This document shows positions 36,287-46,036 of a DNA stretch of 64,000 bases, one piece after another (position 1 is the first letter of the stretch; the number at the start of each line of letters is the position of its first letter). A model generated the notes under the pieces. It saw only the letters and a program-made list of their open reading frames with translations, searched no databases and was not told the origin of the DNA. The stretch is from assembly GCA_900473745.1 (NCBI GenBank), contig UCMW01000007.1, forward strand, positions 186,001 through 250,000. The letters are read 5' to 3'. This DNA comes from Hyphomicrobiales bacterium (GTDB lineage: Bacteria; Pseudomonadota; Alphaproteobacteria; Rhizobiales; Rhizobiaceae). A program made the translations under genes and the position numbers.

Positions 36287-37137
36287 CAGAGTTCTCCCCC
36301 GGCAATCGCTTCGACTTCGTGGATCACTTCTTCCAATTCTTCATCCTCGACACCCAGATAGGCCGCGATGACCTTCGGGTCGTTCTTCACGTGATCAGGT
36401 GAGCCGTCGGAGATCTTCTGGCCGTATTCCAGCACCACGACGTGGTCGGAAATCTGCATGACGACAGACATGTCGTGCTCGATCAGAAGAAGCGAGGTGC
36501 CTTCGTCACGGATGCTGCGCAACAAGGCGTTGAGCACCAGAGATTCTTTCGGGTTGAGACCGGCCGCGGGTTCGTCCAGGCAAAGAAGCTCCGGACCCGT
36601 GCACATGGCGCGGCAGATCTCGAGACGGCGCTGGGCCCCGTAAGGCAAATCGCCCGCCGGATCGTCCGCGCGATCCGTGAGGTCGGCCTTGTCCAGCCAG
36701 TAGCGGGCCTTCTCGATCGCCTCGGCAGCCGCCTTTTTATAGGCCGGAAGTCCGAGCAGGCCGAGCACGGTGTAACCGGAGGCCTTCATCAGCGCGTTGT
36801 GCTGGGCAACCAGCAGGTTTTCGAGAACCGTCAGGCCTGAGAACAGACGAATGTTCTGGAAGGTACGGGCGACCTTGGCCTTCTTCGGGATCTCGAAGTC
36901 CGGCAGCCGTTCCAGGAGGAATTCCTGACCGGACTTGTGGCGCAGCGTGATCATTCCCATCGTCGGCCGATAGAAGCCGGTGATGCAGTTGAAGACAGTG
37001 GTCTTGCCGGCACCGTTCGGGCCGATCAGCGCGGTGATCTCGCCGCGCTTGGCTTCGAAGGAGAAGTCGTTGATGGCCATCAGACCACCAAAGCGCATCG
37101 ACAGATGCTCGACTTTCAGGATCGTGTCATTGCTCAT
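36286..37137 (-). CDS. livG: Branched-chain amino-acid ABC transporter ATP-binding protein LivG
   Basis: A 283-residue ATPase with Walker A GPNGAGKTTVFNCITGFY, signature DLPYGAQRRLEICRAMC and Walker B LLCLDEPAAGLNPKES. The DLPYGAQRRLEI form is typical of LivG. ATG at 37137 has a GGGAA site; an earlier ATG at 37158 overlaps the livM stop and is also possible. A C-terminal acidic extension (EDEELEEVIHEVEA) is seen in rhizobial LivG. Confidence 0.96.
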   Translation of the reverse strand: MSNDTILKVEHLSMRFGGLMAINDFSFEAKRGEITALIGPNGAGKTTVFNCITGFYRPTMGMITLRHKSGQEFLLERLPDFEIPKKAKVARTFQNIRLFSGLTVLENLLVAQHNALMKASGYTVLGLLGLPAYKKAAAEAIEKARYWLDKADLTDRADDPAGDLPYGAQRRLEICRAMCTGPELLCLDEPAAGLNPKESLVLNALLRSIRDEGTSLLLIEHDMSVVMQISDHVVVLEYGQKISDGSPDHVKNDPKVIAAYLGVEDEELEEVIHEVEAIAGGEL

Positions 37138-37157
37138 TGTCGTGTTCCCGGAGGTCA

Positions 37158-38552
37158 TCAGCCGTGACCTTCCTTGGTGAAGCTGCCCGAGACGGCCTTG
37201 CGTTCCTTGAGGAAGGCCGTCGGTTCTCTGCTGCCGACGAAACCGCGTGGCTTGAACAGCATGACGATGACCATGGCCAGGCCGAAGAGGATCATACGGT
37301 AGAGCTCAGGCGTGAAATCGGGGCCGAAGACATGCTTCAGGAACTCCATTTCACGCAGTGCCTCCGTGCCGCCGATCATGACGATCGCTGCAACCGCGAT
37401 GCCTGTCAGCGAGCCCATGCCGCCGAGCACGACGATGGCGAGGATGACGGCGGATTCGAGGAAGACGAAGCTTTCCGGAGACACGAAGCCCTGTCGGGCG
37501 GCGAAGAAGGAGCCGGCGAAACCACCGAACATCGCACCGATCGCAAAGGCGGTCAGCTTGGTCGTGACGGTGTTGATGCCGAGCGACCGGCAGGCGATCT
37601 CGTCTTCACGCAGCGCTTCCCACGCACGGCCGATCGGCATGCGGCGAAGCTTAATGGTGACGTAGGCCGTCAGGCAGCAGAGCGCCAGGATCACATAGAA
37701 GAGGTAGATCTTGTAATAGGCCGAAGACATCGGCAGGCCGAAGGTCTTGGCAAAGCCGTCGGCAGACGCGTTGAATTCGATGCCGAAGAAGGTGGCCTTC
37801 GGAATGCTGGAGATACCGAAAGTGCCCTTGGTGACGTCCTGCCAGTTGATCAGAACCAGTCGGATGATTTCCCCGAAGGCGAGCGTCACGATGGCGAGAT
37901 AGTCACCGCGAAGACGCAGGACCGGGAAGCCGAGGATGATGCCCCAGAAGGCAGCCAGGATGCCGGCGAGCGGCAGCAGCAGCCAGAAGGACAGGCCGAA
38001 ATTCTGTGCGAGCAGCGCGTAGGAATAGGCACCAACCGCATAGAATGCGACGTAACCCAAGTCGAGCAGGCCGGCGAGGCCGACGACGATGTTCAGACCC
38101 CAAGCCAGCATGACGTAGATCAGGATCTGGATACCGAAGTTGTCGACGTATTTCAGCGAACCCTGAACGCCGGTGAGAGCGAGAATGACCGGCGGATAGA
38201 GGATGAGCGCCAAAAGGGCGATCTTCAGGAAATGCGTCTTGAAGAAGGACGGCTTGGCATCGATGTCGTGCACCGGCACGGCCGCGGACTTCTTCTCCCG
38301 GCGGGAGGCGAACCAGGGCGCGATAAAGGCGACAGTGGCGAAGCGGCCGACCGCAGCGATCAACACGAACACCGCGAGAAGGCCAGGACGCGTGTACCAG
38401 ATCAGCTCGTTCGCCATGTTCTGATCGGTCTTGATGCCGATGTAGAGGACGAAGAGGCCGAGCGAGATGACACCCGCAAAGATGCCTTCCTTGAGGGCGC
38501 GCGCAAGCGTGCCGGACGAAGCGGCACCGTTTACATTTGCATTAGTGGTCAT
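37158..38552 (-). CDS. livM: Branched-chain amino-acid ABC transporter permease LivM
   Basis: A 464-residue permease, larger than average because of an N-terminal extension with three helices before the usual core. Core motifs are [40 protein letters not shown] and the EAA-like loop [23 protein letters not shown] at 38552 is 4 bp after the livH stop; the frame extends to 38585. It forms the channel with LivH. Confidence 0.95.
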   Translation of the reverse strand: MTTNANVNGAASSGTLARALKEGIFAGVISLGLFVLYIGIKTDQNMANELIWYTRPGLLAVFVLIAAVGRFATVAFIAPWFASRREKKSAAVPVHDIDAKPSFFKTHFLKIALLALILYPPVILALTGVQGSLKYVDNFGIQILIYVMLAWGLNIVVGLAGLLDLGYVAFYAVGAYSYALLAQNFGLSFWLLLPLAGILAAFWGIILGFPVLRLRGDYLAIVTLAFGEIIRLVLINWQDVTKGTFGISSIPKATFFGIEFNASADGFAKTFGLPMSSAYYKIYLFYVILALCCLTAYVTIKLRRMPIGRAWEALREDEIACRSLGINTVTTKLTAFAIGAMFGGFAGSFFAARQGFVSPESFVFLESAVILAIVVLGGMGSLTGIAVAAIVMIGGTEALREMEFLKHVFGPDFTPELYRMILFGLAMVIVMLFKPRGFVGSREPTAFLKERKAVSGSFTKEGHG

Positions 38553-38556
38553 GGGA

Positions 38557-39459
<903 letters not shown>

Positions 39460-39651
39460 ATATTATCCCCCGGACGCCTATTTGTGCGTCTCATTTTGTT
39501 GTCCCTTGCGGGCGTAGGCGTTGGGAGGATTCCATATCTCTTTGTCCGAAAATGTGAAGCCAAAAAGGCGGGTCGAGGACAAAATGTTACTGTTAACCGG
39601 GCCGTTGACCCCGGAATCAACAGGTCACACAAAAAAGCAGCAGAAAAAGCC

Positions 39652-39690
39652 CACGAAATCAGCAGGTCGCCCAGGGCGACCTGCTTTCGT
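39652..39690. terminator. Long hairpin between livH and the dimethylglycine dehydrogenase-like gene
   Basis: ACGAAA-TC-AGCAGGTCGCC pairs with GGCGACCTGC-TTTCGT around a 3- to 5-nt loop, a stem of at least 15 bp with a 2-nt bulge. It lies 42 bp beyond the stop of the minus-strand oxidoreductase gene and probably ends that transcript. Confidence 0.7.
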
Positions 39691-39731
39691 TAGGACGGAA
39701 ATAATGCAAGCCCATTTTTGTGGAAAACAGT

Positions 39732-42158
39732 TCAGCTTCTCATTCGCGACCCGTTCGCGTCAAAAAGCGACAGGAGTTGCAGACGAGCCGGCAGAATTTC
39801 CCCAAGAATTTCCACGCCCCAGCCCTCCATTTCGTCGGCAATCTCTTTGGGAACATAGCCGATCGCGACCGATAGGCCGCTCGGATGGGCAAAACCGCCC
39901 GAGGTCACCCAGCCGCGCACTTCGCCCTGATAAGAAATCGGCTCGTCGCCGATGACATCAGCATCCCTGGCTTCGACGATGAAGGTCCGCAGCCGCAGCG
40001 TCCCGCCCGAGAGCTTTTCCTCGAGCGCCGCCTGTTTGCCGATGAAGCTCGCTTCCTTCTTCAGCGCCACGAAACGGGAAAGCCCCGCTTCGAGCGGCCC
40101 GTAGAGCGGACGATATTCGCGCGACCAGCTGCCGAAGCTCTTTTCCAGCCGGAGCGCATTGAGCGCCCTGAGACCAAAAAGGGAAATGCCGAACTCGGCC
40201 CCCGCCTCCATCAGCGTGTCGAAGACATAGCGCTGGTATTCCGGCCGCATCCAGATCTCGTAACCGAGGTCACCGGTATAGCTGACGCGCCCGAGCATGA
40301 CCGGCGCCATGCCGAGATCCATCTCGCGCATCGCCATGAAGGGCAAAGCCGCATCGGACACATCGAGATGGGTGAGCTTGGCGAGGACATCACGCGATTT
40401 GGGACCGGCGATCGACAGACCCAAAAGGCTGAGATTGAGCGCCTCCAGCCCAACCGAGCCGTCCTCGGGCAAGTGGCTCTCGAACCAGCGCATGTGATAG
40501 TCCTCGGCAATGCCGGAACCGATGATGAGGAAGTCTTCATCGTCGAGATTGGCGACGGTGAAGTCGCCGATCAGCTTGCCCGCGTCGTTGAGCATCGGGG
40601 CGAGTGCCATACGTCCGACCTCCGGCAGCTTGCAGGCGAGCATGTGATCGAGCCAGATACGAGCCCCCTCTCCGCTCACCATGTATTTCGCAAAGCCGGA
40701 GGTTTCCATCAGCCCGACGCTGTCGCGCACGGCTTTCGCCTCTCGGCCGACAGCTTCGAAGTCTGTCGAACGACGCCAGGAGAAAGCGTCCTCTACACCC
40801 TCGGGCGCAAACCACAGCGGCGTTTCCAGCCCGTAGGACGCCCCGAACACGGCACCGGCCGCCTTGAGCTTGTCATAGATGGGCGTGGTGAGCAGCGGAC
40901 GCGCACCCGGCAGTTCCTCGTTCGGATAGCGGATCGAGAAGCGGCGGGAATAGTTCTCGCGCACCTTGGCATTGGTATAGGCGAGCGTCGCGTAATCGCC
41001 GTAGCGGCAGACATCCATGGCAAAGACATCGAAGCCCGGATCGCCTTCGATGATCCAGTTTGCTAGTGCGAGCCCCACGCCACCACCTTGGCTGAAGCCC
41101 GCCATGACCGCGCAGGCCGACCAGTAATTGGTCATGCCACGCACCGGACCGACCAGCGGATTACCATCGGGTGAGAAGGTGAAGGGGCCGTTGATGATCT
41201 TCTTGATGCCGGCATTGTTGAAGGCAGGGAAGTGCCGGAAGCCGATTTCGAGTTCGTTGGTAATGCGCTCCAGGTCTTCCGCCAGAAGCTCATGGCCGAA
41301 GGTCCAGGGCGTCTCGATCGGCGACCACGGCCGGCAATCCTTTTCATAGGTGCCCATCAGCATGCCGTTGCGCTCCTGGCGGATATAGATCTCGCCGTCG
41401 AAGTCGACGCAGTGCATCAGCTCCTTGCCGGTCGTCTTGTTGAACTCGATGACCTCCGGCATGTCCTCGGTGATCAGGTACATGTGCTCCATGGCGAGAA
41501 CAGGCAGTTCCAGCCCGACCATGCGGCCGACTTCCCGCGCCCAGAGACCGGCGGCATTGACGACATGTTCGGCCCGGATCTCGCCCTTGTCGGTGATCAC
41601 CCGCCAGGTCCCATCTTCCAACTGCACCAGATCCTCGACCTTGGTATGCAGATAGATCTCCGCGCCATTCTTTTTGGCCGACTTCGCATAGGCATGGGTC
41701 GTGCCGTAAGGATCGAGATGGCCTTCATGCGGATCGAAGACCGCGCCGACGAACTGCTTCGGATCGAGCAGCGGCATCATCTCATAGGCTTCCTGCGCCG
41801 AAATCAGGGTCGCCTCGCCGCCCGCATATTTGCCCTTGGCAAGCAGCGACTTCATCCAGTCGAAGCGCTCCTTGGTGGCAGCCAGCATCAGGCCCGAGGT
41901 CATGTGCAGGCCGATGTCCTGACCGGAATACTCCTCGATCTCCTTGTAGAGCTCGACCGTGTATTTCTGCAGCTTGGCAACGTTCGGATCGCCATTGATC
42001 GTGTGCATGCCGCCCGCCGCATGCCAGGTGGAGCCGGAGGTCAGCTCCGAACGCTCCAGAAGCACCACATCGGTCCAGCCGAACTTGGTCAGGTGATACA
42101 GGACCGAACACCCGACGACACCCCCGCCGATGACGACGACACGCGCATGGCTCTTCAT
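39732..42158 (-). CDS. FAD-dependent dimethylglycine/sarcosine dehydrogenase-type enzyme with GcvT domain
   Basis: An 808-residue enzyme. Residues 1-400 are a DAO-type FAD domain (VVVIGGGVVGCSVLYHL; H46 in SGSTWHAAGGMHT, which covalently carries FAD in related dehydrogenases), followed by an FAD-associated domain and a C-terminal GcvT folate-binding region (YDKLKAAGAVFGASYG onward, ALNALRLEKSFGSW). It would oxidatively demethylate dimethylglycine or sarcosine, passing the methylene group to tetrahydrofolate. ATG at 42158 has an AAGGAGAG site; the open frame runs further upstream but is not conserved. The nearby soxBDAG operon fits a pathway from betaine to glycine. Confidence 0.86.
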   Translation of the reverse strand: MKSHARVVVIGGGVVGCSVLYHLTKFGWTDVVLLERSELTSGSTWHAAGGMHTINGDPNVAKLQKYTVELYKEIEEYSGQDIGLHMTSGLMLAATKERFDWMKSLLAKGKYAGGEATLISAQEAYEMMPLLDPKQFVGAVFDPHEGHLDPYGTTHAYAKSAKKNGAEIYLHTKVEDLVQLEDGTWRVITDKGEIRAEHVVNAAGLWAREVGRMVGLELPVLAMEHMYLITEDMPEVIEFNKTTGKELMHCVDFDGEIYIRQERNGMLMGTYEKDCRPWSPIETPWTFGHELLAEDLERITNELEIGFRHFPAFNNAGIKKIINGPFTFSPDGNPLVGPVRGMTNYWSACAVMAGFSQGGGVGLALANWIIEGDPGFDVFAMDVCRYGDYATLAYTNAKVRENYSRRFSIRYPNEELPGARPLLTTPIYDKLKAAGAVFGASYGLETPLWFAPEGVEDAFSWRRSTDFEAVGREAKAVRDSVGLMETSGFAKYMVSGEGARIWLDHMLACKLPEVGRMALAPMLNDAGKLIGDFTVANLDDEDFLIIGSGIAEDYHMRWFESHLPEDGSVGLEALNLSLLGLSIAGPKSRDVLAKLTHLDVSDAALPFMAMREMDLGMAPVMLGRVSYTGDLGYEIWMRPEYQRYVFDTLMEAGAEFGISLFGLRALNALRLEKSFGSWSREYRPLYGPLEAGLSRFVALKKEASFIGKQAALEEKLSGGTLRLRTFIVEARDADVIGDEPISYQGEVRGWVTSGGFAHPSGLSVAIGYVPKEIADEMEGWGVEILGEILPARLQLLSLFDANGSRMRS

Positions 42159-42483
42159 GGAAAACGCTCTCCTTGGCGGCAAAGATTGATGCGACAAAGC
42201 TAGATTGCGCGCGTGAAAGCCAGAAGACCATGCTGCGACGAAACATGTCGCATCGATGACACCGAGTGTTCTCGGGGCGCCGCCTGCTAACGACGAAACG
42301 CTGGCCTGTTTCCGGAATAGACCCTCGGCACACGTGCGCCCAGACGCCATTGAAACAAACGCCGATTGTGTCAACCAAAGAGGACACGCACCCCCAAATT
42401 TTAAGGGTTCGGTAAGTCAGCGATTATAATCATATTTTATACTTCCCCATTCCCCTCCGCCGCCTCTCAAAACAGAGATCCGC

Positions 42484-44214
42484 ATGTCCATTTTCGCCTT
42501 CGGCAGCGATGCCCGCTCCATCCTGAATGCTCTCGAAAAGTCCCAGGCCATCATCGAATTTGACCTCGAAGGCCGCATCCTGCATGCCAACGAAAACTTC
42601 CTCCAGGCAATCGGCTATCAACTGAGCGAGATCGTCGGCCAACATCACCGGATGTTTGTGACATCGACCGAGGCCAACTCGCCTGCATACAAGCAGTTCT
42701 GGCGCAATCTGGCTGCGGGCAACTTCGACCAGAAGCAGTACAAGCGCATTGCCAAGGGCGGCCGCGAAATCTGGATCGAAGCGACCTACAATCCCGTCTT
42801 CAAGGGCAACCGCCCCTACAAGGTCATCAAGTTCGCCACCGATATCACGGCGATGAAGTTGAAGGCGCTCGACGCCGAAGGAAAGTTGACGGCCCTCGAC
42901 CGGGCGCAGGCCATCATCGAGTTCACGCCGACAGGCGAAATCCTGCACGCCAACGAAAACTTCCTGTCCGCTATGGGTTACACCCTCTCCGAGATTGTCG
43001 GCCGCCACCATCAGATTTTCTGCGATGCACATTACGCGTCATCGGCCGAGTACCGCGATTTCTGGCGCGGCCTTGGCGAAGGCCGGTTCGTCGCCGACCA
43101 GTTCACCCGCTTCGGCAAGAGTGGAAACAAGATCTACATCCAGGCCTCCTACAATCCGATCATGGATGCCGACGGCAATGTCCTGAAGGTGGTGAAGTTC
43201 GCCACCGATGTCACCGAGCGCATTCGAGTGATCGAGGAACTCGGCGCAGGCCTCGGCCGGCTCGCCGACAGCAATATCCGCGTGACGCTGGACCAACCGT
43301 TCAGCAGCGAATTCGAACCGCTGCGGCGGGACTTCAACGCCTCGATCGGCGCTTTCCAGGAGACGCTGTCCGGCGTCCTCGACCAGACCCATGAACTGGC
43401 GCGCAATGGCAGCGCCATGAAGAATTCGGCCGAAGAACTCTCCGGTCGCACGTACCAGCAGGTTGTGGCCCTCGAACAGACCGCCGCTGCCCTGTCGGAA
43501 GCCACGACCAAGCTCCGGGCCGCCACTGAACGCACCCGCGAAACCCGCCAGATCGCGACAGACGCCCGTGCTGCCGCCACCTCATCGGTGGCCGTCGTGC
43601 GGGACACCGTCAGCGCCATGCAGCGCATCGAAGGCGCGTCGAACGAGATCGGCAAGATCATCGGCGTCATCGACGAGATCGCCTTCCAGACCAATCTCCT
43701 GGCGTTGAATGCCGGCGTCGAGGCTGCCCGCGCGGGTGAGGCCGGCAAGGGTTTCGCCGTCGTCGCCCAGGAAGTACGGGAACTGGCCCAACGGTCGGCC
43801 AATGCCGCCAAGGAAATCAAGGCCCTGGTCAACACGTCCGCCAGCGAAGTGCAGGAAGGCGTGCGCCTGGTCGGAGAGACCGGCCGCGTGCTTCAGGAAA
43901 TCGAGGACTTCGTTTCGAAGATCGACAAGAATGTCGACCGCATTGCGACTTCGGCGGCCGAGGAGACGGCAGCCCTCGAAGCCATCAACGGGGCAGTCTC
44001 AGACGTCGACGAAATGACGAAAGCCAATGCTGCCATGGTAGCGCAATCAACCGAGATCAGCAGGGCAGTCTCCGATGGCGCCACGGTCCTGGCCGATCTC
44101 GTCAATCGTTTCAAGCTCAACCGCCGGAGCGACATCCGTGACGGCGCGAAAGAGATCTGGACGCCGGCCGAACGAGCCGCTCGTCTGCGCACGTCCTATC
44201 GGGCGGCATCTTGA
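42484..44214 (+). CDS. Soluble methyl-accepting chemotaxis protein with two PAS domains
   Basis: A 576-residue chemoreceptor without transmembrane helices. Two tandem PAS domains (about 24-118 and 146-240) are nearly repeats of each other: [20 protein letters not shown] and [20 protein letters not shown], each ending in KFATDIT/KFATDVT. A HAMP-like linker follows, then the signalling domain with hairpin tip [20 protein letters not shown]. It probably senses intracellular redox or energy state through flavin or heme and signals to CheA. No CheR-binding pentapeptide is seen at the C-terminus. Confidence 0.92.
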   Translation: MSIFAFGSDARSILNALEKSQAIIEFDLEGRILHANENFLQAIGYQLSEIVGQHHRMFVTSTEANSPAYKQFWRNLAAGNFDQKQYKRIAKGGREIWIEATYNPVFKGNRPYKVIKFATDITAMKLKALDAEGKLTALDRAQAIIEFTPTGEILHANENFLSAMGYTLSEIVGRHHQIFCDAHYASSAEYRDFWRGLGEGRFVADQFTRFGKSGNKIYIQASYNPIMDADGNVLKVVKFATDVTERIRVIEELGAGLGRLADSNIRVTLDQPFSSEFEPLRRDFNASIGAFQETLSGVLDQTHELARNGSAMKNSAEELSGRTYQQVVALEQTAAALSEATTKLRAATERTRETRQIATDARAAATSSVAVVRDTVSAMQRIEGASNEIGKIIGVIDEIAFQTNLLALNAGVEAARAGEAGKGFAVVAQEVRELAQRSANAAKEIKALVNTSASEVQEGVRLVGETGRVLQEIEDFVSKIDKNVDRIATSAAEETAALEAINGAVSDVDEMTKANAAMVAQSTEISRAVSDGATVLADLVNRFKLNRRSDIRDGAKEIWTPAERAARLRTSYRAAS

Positions 44215-44231
44215 GACCAGTCCGAACAGAA

Positions 44232-44260
44232 AAACGGCCGGGCGAGAGCACCGGCCGTTT
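44232..44260. terminator. Bidirectional terminator between the chemoreceptor and metallophosphoesterase genes
   Basis: A 10-bp perfect stem (AAACGGCCGG 44232-44241 with CCGGCCGTTT 44251-44260) and a 9-nt loop separate two convergent genes; A and T tracts at the stem ends suit both strands. Confidence 0.8.
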
Positions 44261-44274
44261 GGCCTATCCAAACG

Positions 44275-45393
44275 TCAAGGCGCCGGACGCAGCGTGAACT
44301 CGGTGAGTTCCGCCGGGACTCCGATCCTGAGCGCAAAGCCCGGCCAGAGCCCCGTGCCGTTGTTCACGTAGAGCTTCATCTGACCGACCTGGTAGAAGCC
44401 GGAAACGAACCCATTGTTCGCCTGGGCGACGATGCGGTCGAGACCGAGCACCATGCCGCCATGGGTATGGCCGGAAAGCTGAAGGGCAACACCGCTTTCG
44501 GCGGCCCGCTCGGCCATACGCGGCTGATGGTCCAGCAGGATGATGGGTGCGTTGGCGGGTGCGCCATCAAGTGCCCTGCCGAGATCGGGCTCGACTGCGC
44601 CAGTAGACCGCGCCGACAAATCCGTGACACCGGCCACAACCAGCCGACCCTCCCCCCGTTCGATAACCGCATGCTCATTGGCGAGGATCCGCATGTTCAG
44701 GAGCGGAAAATGGGCAAGCCATCGGTCGACATCGAAGAAGTATTCGTGATTGCCCGGCACCGTCAGCACGCCGTCTCGAGCGCTGAGGTCAGCCAGGGGC
44801 GCAATGTCCTCCCGCCGGATGTCGAGGCTGCCGTCAATCAGATCACCGGTGATGACGATAAGGTCGGCATCGAGCGCATTGGTTTTCTCCACGACGGCAC
44901 TCGCCCACTCGCCCGTGAAAAGGCGACTGATATGCATGTCCGTCAGTTGCACCATCCGGTAACCGTCGAATTCAGGCGCGAGCCCAGGGATGGCCACCTC
45001 GATCTTTTTGACCGGCGGCACGCGGATCGCCTGGCTGATGCCGAAAGCGGCGAGGACCAGCGCCGCAACGCCCATCGCATAACGGACTTCGGCCGGCACC
45101 ACCGGGAACGACCATTTGACGGCGAGGATCAGGATGCTGACGAGATCCAGCACAACCTGCATTGCGGCCAAGAGCACGATCGCCCCGAAGAACAGATTGA
45201 ACCCGATCACCAGCGGACGCGGGAACTCCGGCGCAAAGACCGATCCTGACGTGAAGCGGCTGAACAGATGGTATTGCGAGGCCAGGAGCAGGAAGGCGGC
45301 AAGCAAAAGCTTCACCATCCAAGGCCAAGGCAGAGGGGCGATGAAGCGGGTTGCCACGATGAACCATGGCAGGGAAAACATCAGATGAAACAT
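44275..45393 (-). CDS. Membrane-anchored metallophosphoesterase (YkuE-like)
   Basis: A 372-residue protein with four N-terminal membrane helices (about residues 5-125) and a calcineurin-like phosphoesterase domain. Metal-binding motifs are complete: QLTDMHISRL, VITGDLIDGS, VPGNHEYFFD and QLSGHTHGGMVLG. Such proteins hydrolyse phosphodiesters or pyrophosphates at the membrane, some in lipid metabolism; the substrate is not known. It stands alone between the chemoreceptor and the sox operon. Confidence 0.9.
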   Translation of the reverse strand: MFHLMFSLPWFIVATRFIAPLPWPWMVKLLLAAFLLLASQYHLFSRFTSGSVFAPEFPRPLVIGFNLFFGAIVLLAAMQVVLDLVSILILAVKWSFPVVPAEVRYAMGVAALVLAAFGISQAIRVPPVKKIEVAIPGLAPEFDGYRMVQLTDMHISRLFTGEWASAVVEKTNALDADLIVITGDLIDGSLDIRREDIAPLADLSARDGVLTVPGNHEYFFDVDRWLAHFPLLNMRILANEHAVIERGEGRLVVAGVTDLSARSTGAVEPDLGRALDGAPANAPIILLDHQPRMAERAAESGVALQLSGHTHGGMVLGLDRIVAQANNGFVSGFYQVGQMKLYVNNGTGLWPGFALRIGVPAELTEFTLRPAP

Positions 45394-45474
45394 GCGGGCG
45401 GGGGATCCTTTGCTTCGATAACGCCAAAAAGTCCCTGCCGGTTCACATCTGAAGCGATCTCTGCAAGGAGTAGG

Positions 45475-46026
45475 TCACGCAAATCCAGCCGTCAGCGCGA
45501 ATTCCCGCCCCATCTCGCGGACCTCATCGAAGAGGAAACCTGCAAAGCTGCGCATTACGATGATCTCGAATGTGTCCTGCCCCGTGCGGGCGAGGTTCGC
45601 CGCGACATGGCAGATCTGGCAGTTGGTCGACTGGCCGATCTCGAAGTGGTCGGCATGCAGGTCGAGCGCCGTACATTTGGCAAGGATCGCCCGGACCTTC
45701 GGCCCATGGATGCGCAAAACGACACGACCGTCGCTCTGGTCGACGAACGACGCGCGGTTTGATCCGAACTCGGCCAGCTGGCGGGCAATCGTCTCGGCGG
45801 CAACCGTCTCGCTGAGAACGAGCCATTCGCCTGGCCCGCAGAAACGCACATGCACGTCTTCGAGATTGGTCAGCGCTTCGTCGATATCGCCCTCGTGGCC
45901 CTGATGGGCGAGCACGGAAAACACGGAGACTGCCCGCAGGATCGCGAGATGATGTGGATTGGGCGTCGCTTCGAAGCCGGAAATGTGGTCCTCGAGCACG
46001 TGACGGGCGGCATAGGTCACCGGCAT
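45475..46026 (-). CDS. soxG: Sarcosine oxidase gamma subunit
   Basis: A 183-residue subunit of heterotetrameric sarcosine oxidase. It carries VHVRFCGPGEWLVLSE, QSDGRVVLRIHGPKVRAIL and FEIIVMRSFAGFLFDEV, the SoxG signature. It is the last gene of soxBDAG, 10 bp after soxA. Confidence 0.93.
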   Translation of the reverse strand: MPVTYAARHVLEDHISGFEATPNPHHLAILRAVSVFSVLAHQGHEGDIDEALTNLEDVHVRFCGPGEWLVLSETVAAETIARQLAEFGSNRASFVDQSDGRVVLRIHGPKVRAILAKCTALDLHADHFEIGQSTNCQICHVAANLARTGQDTFEIIVMRSFAGFLFDEVREMGREFALTAGFA

Positions 46027-46036
46027 GGCAGGATCC

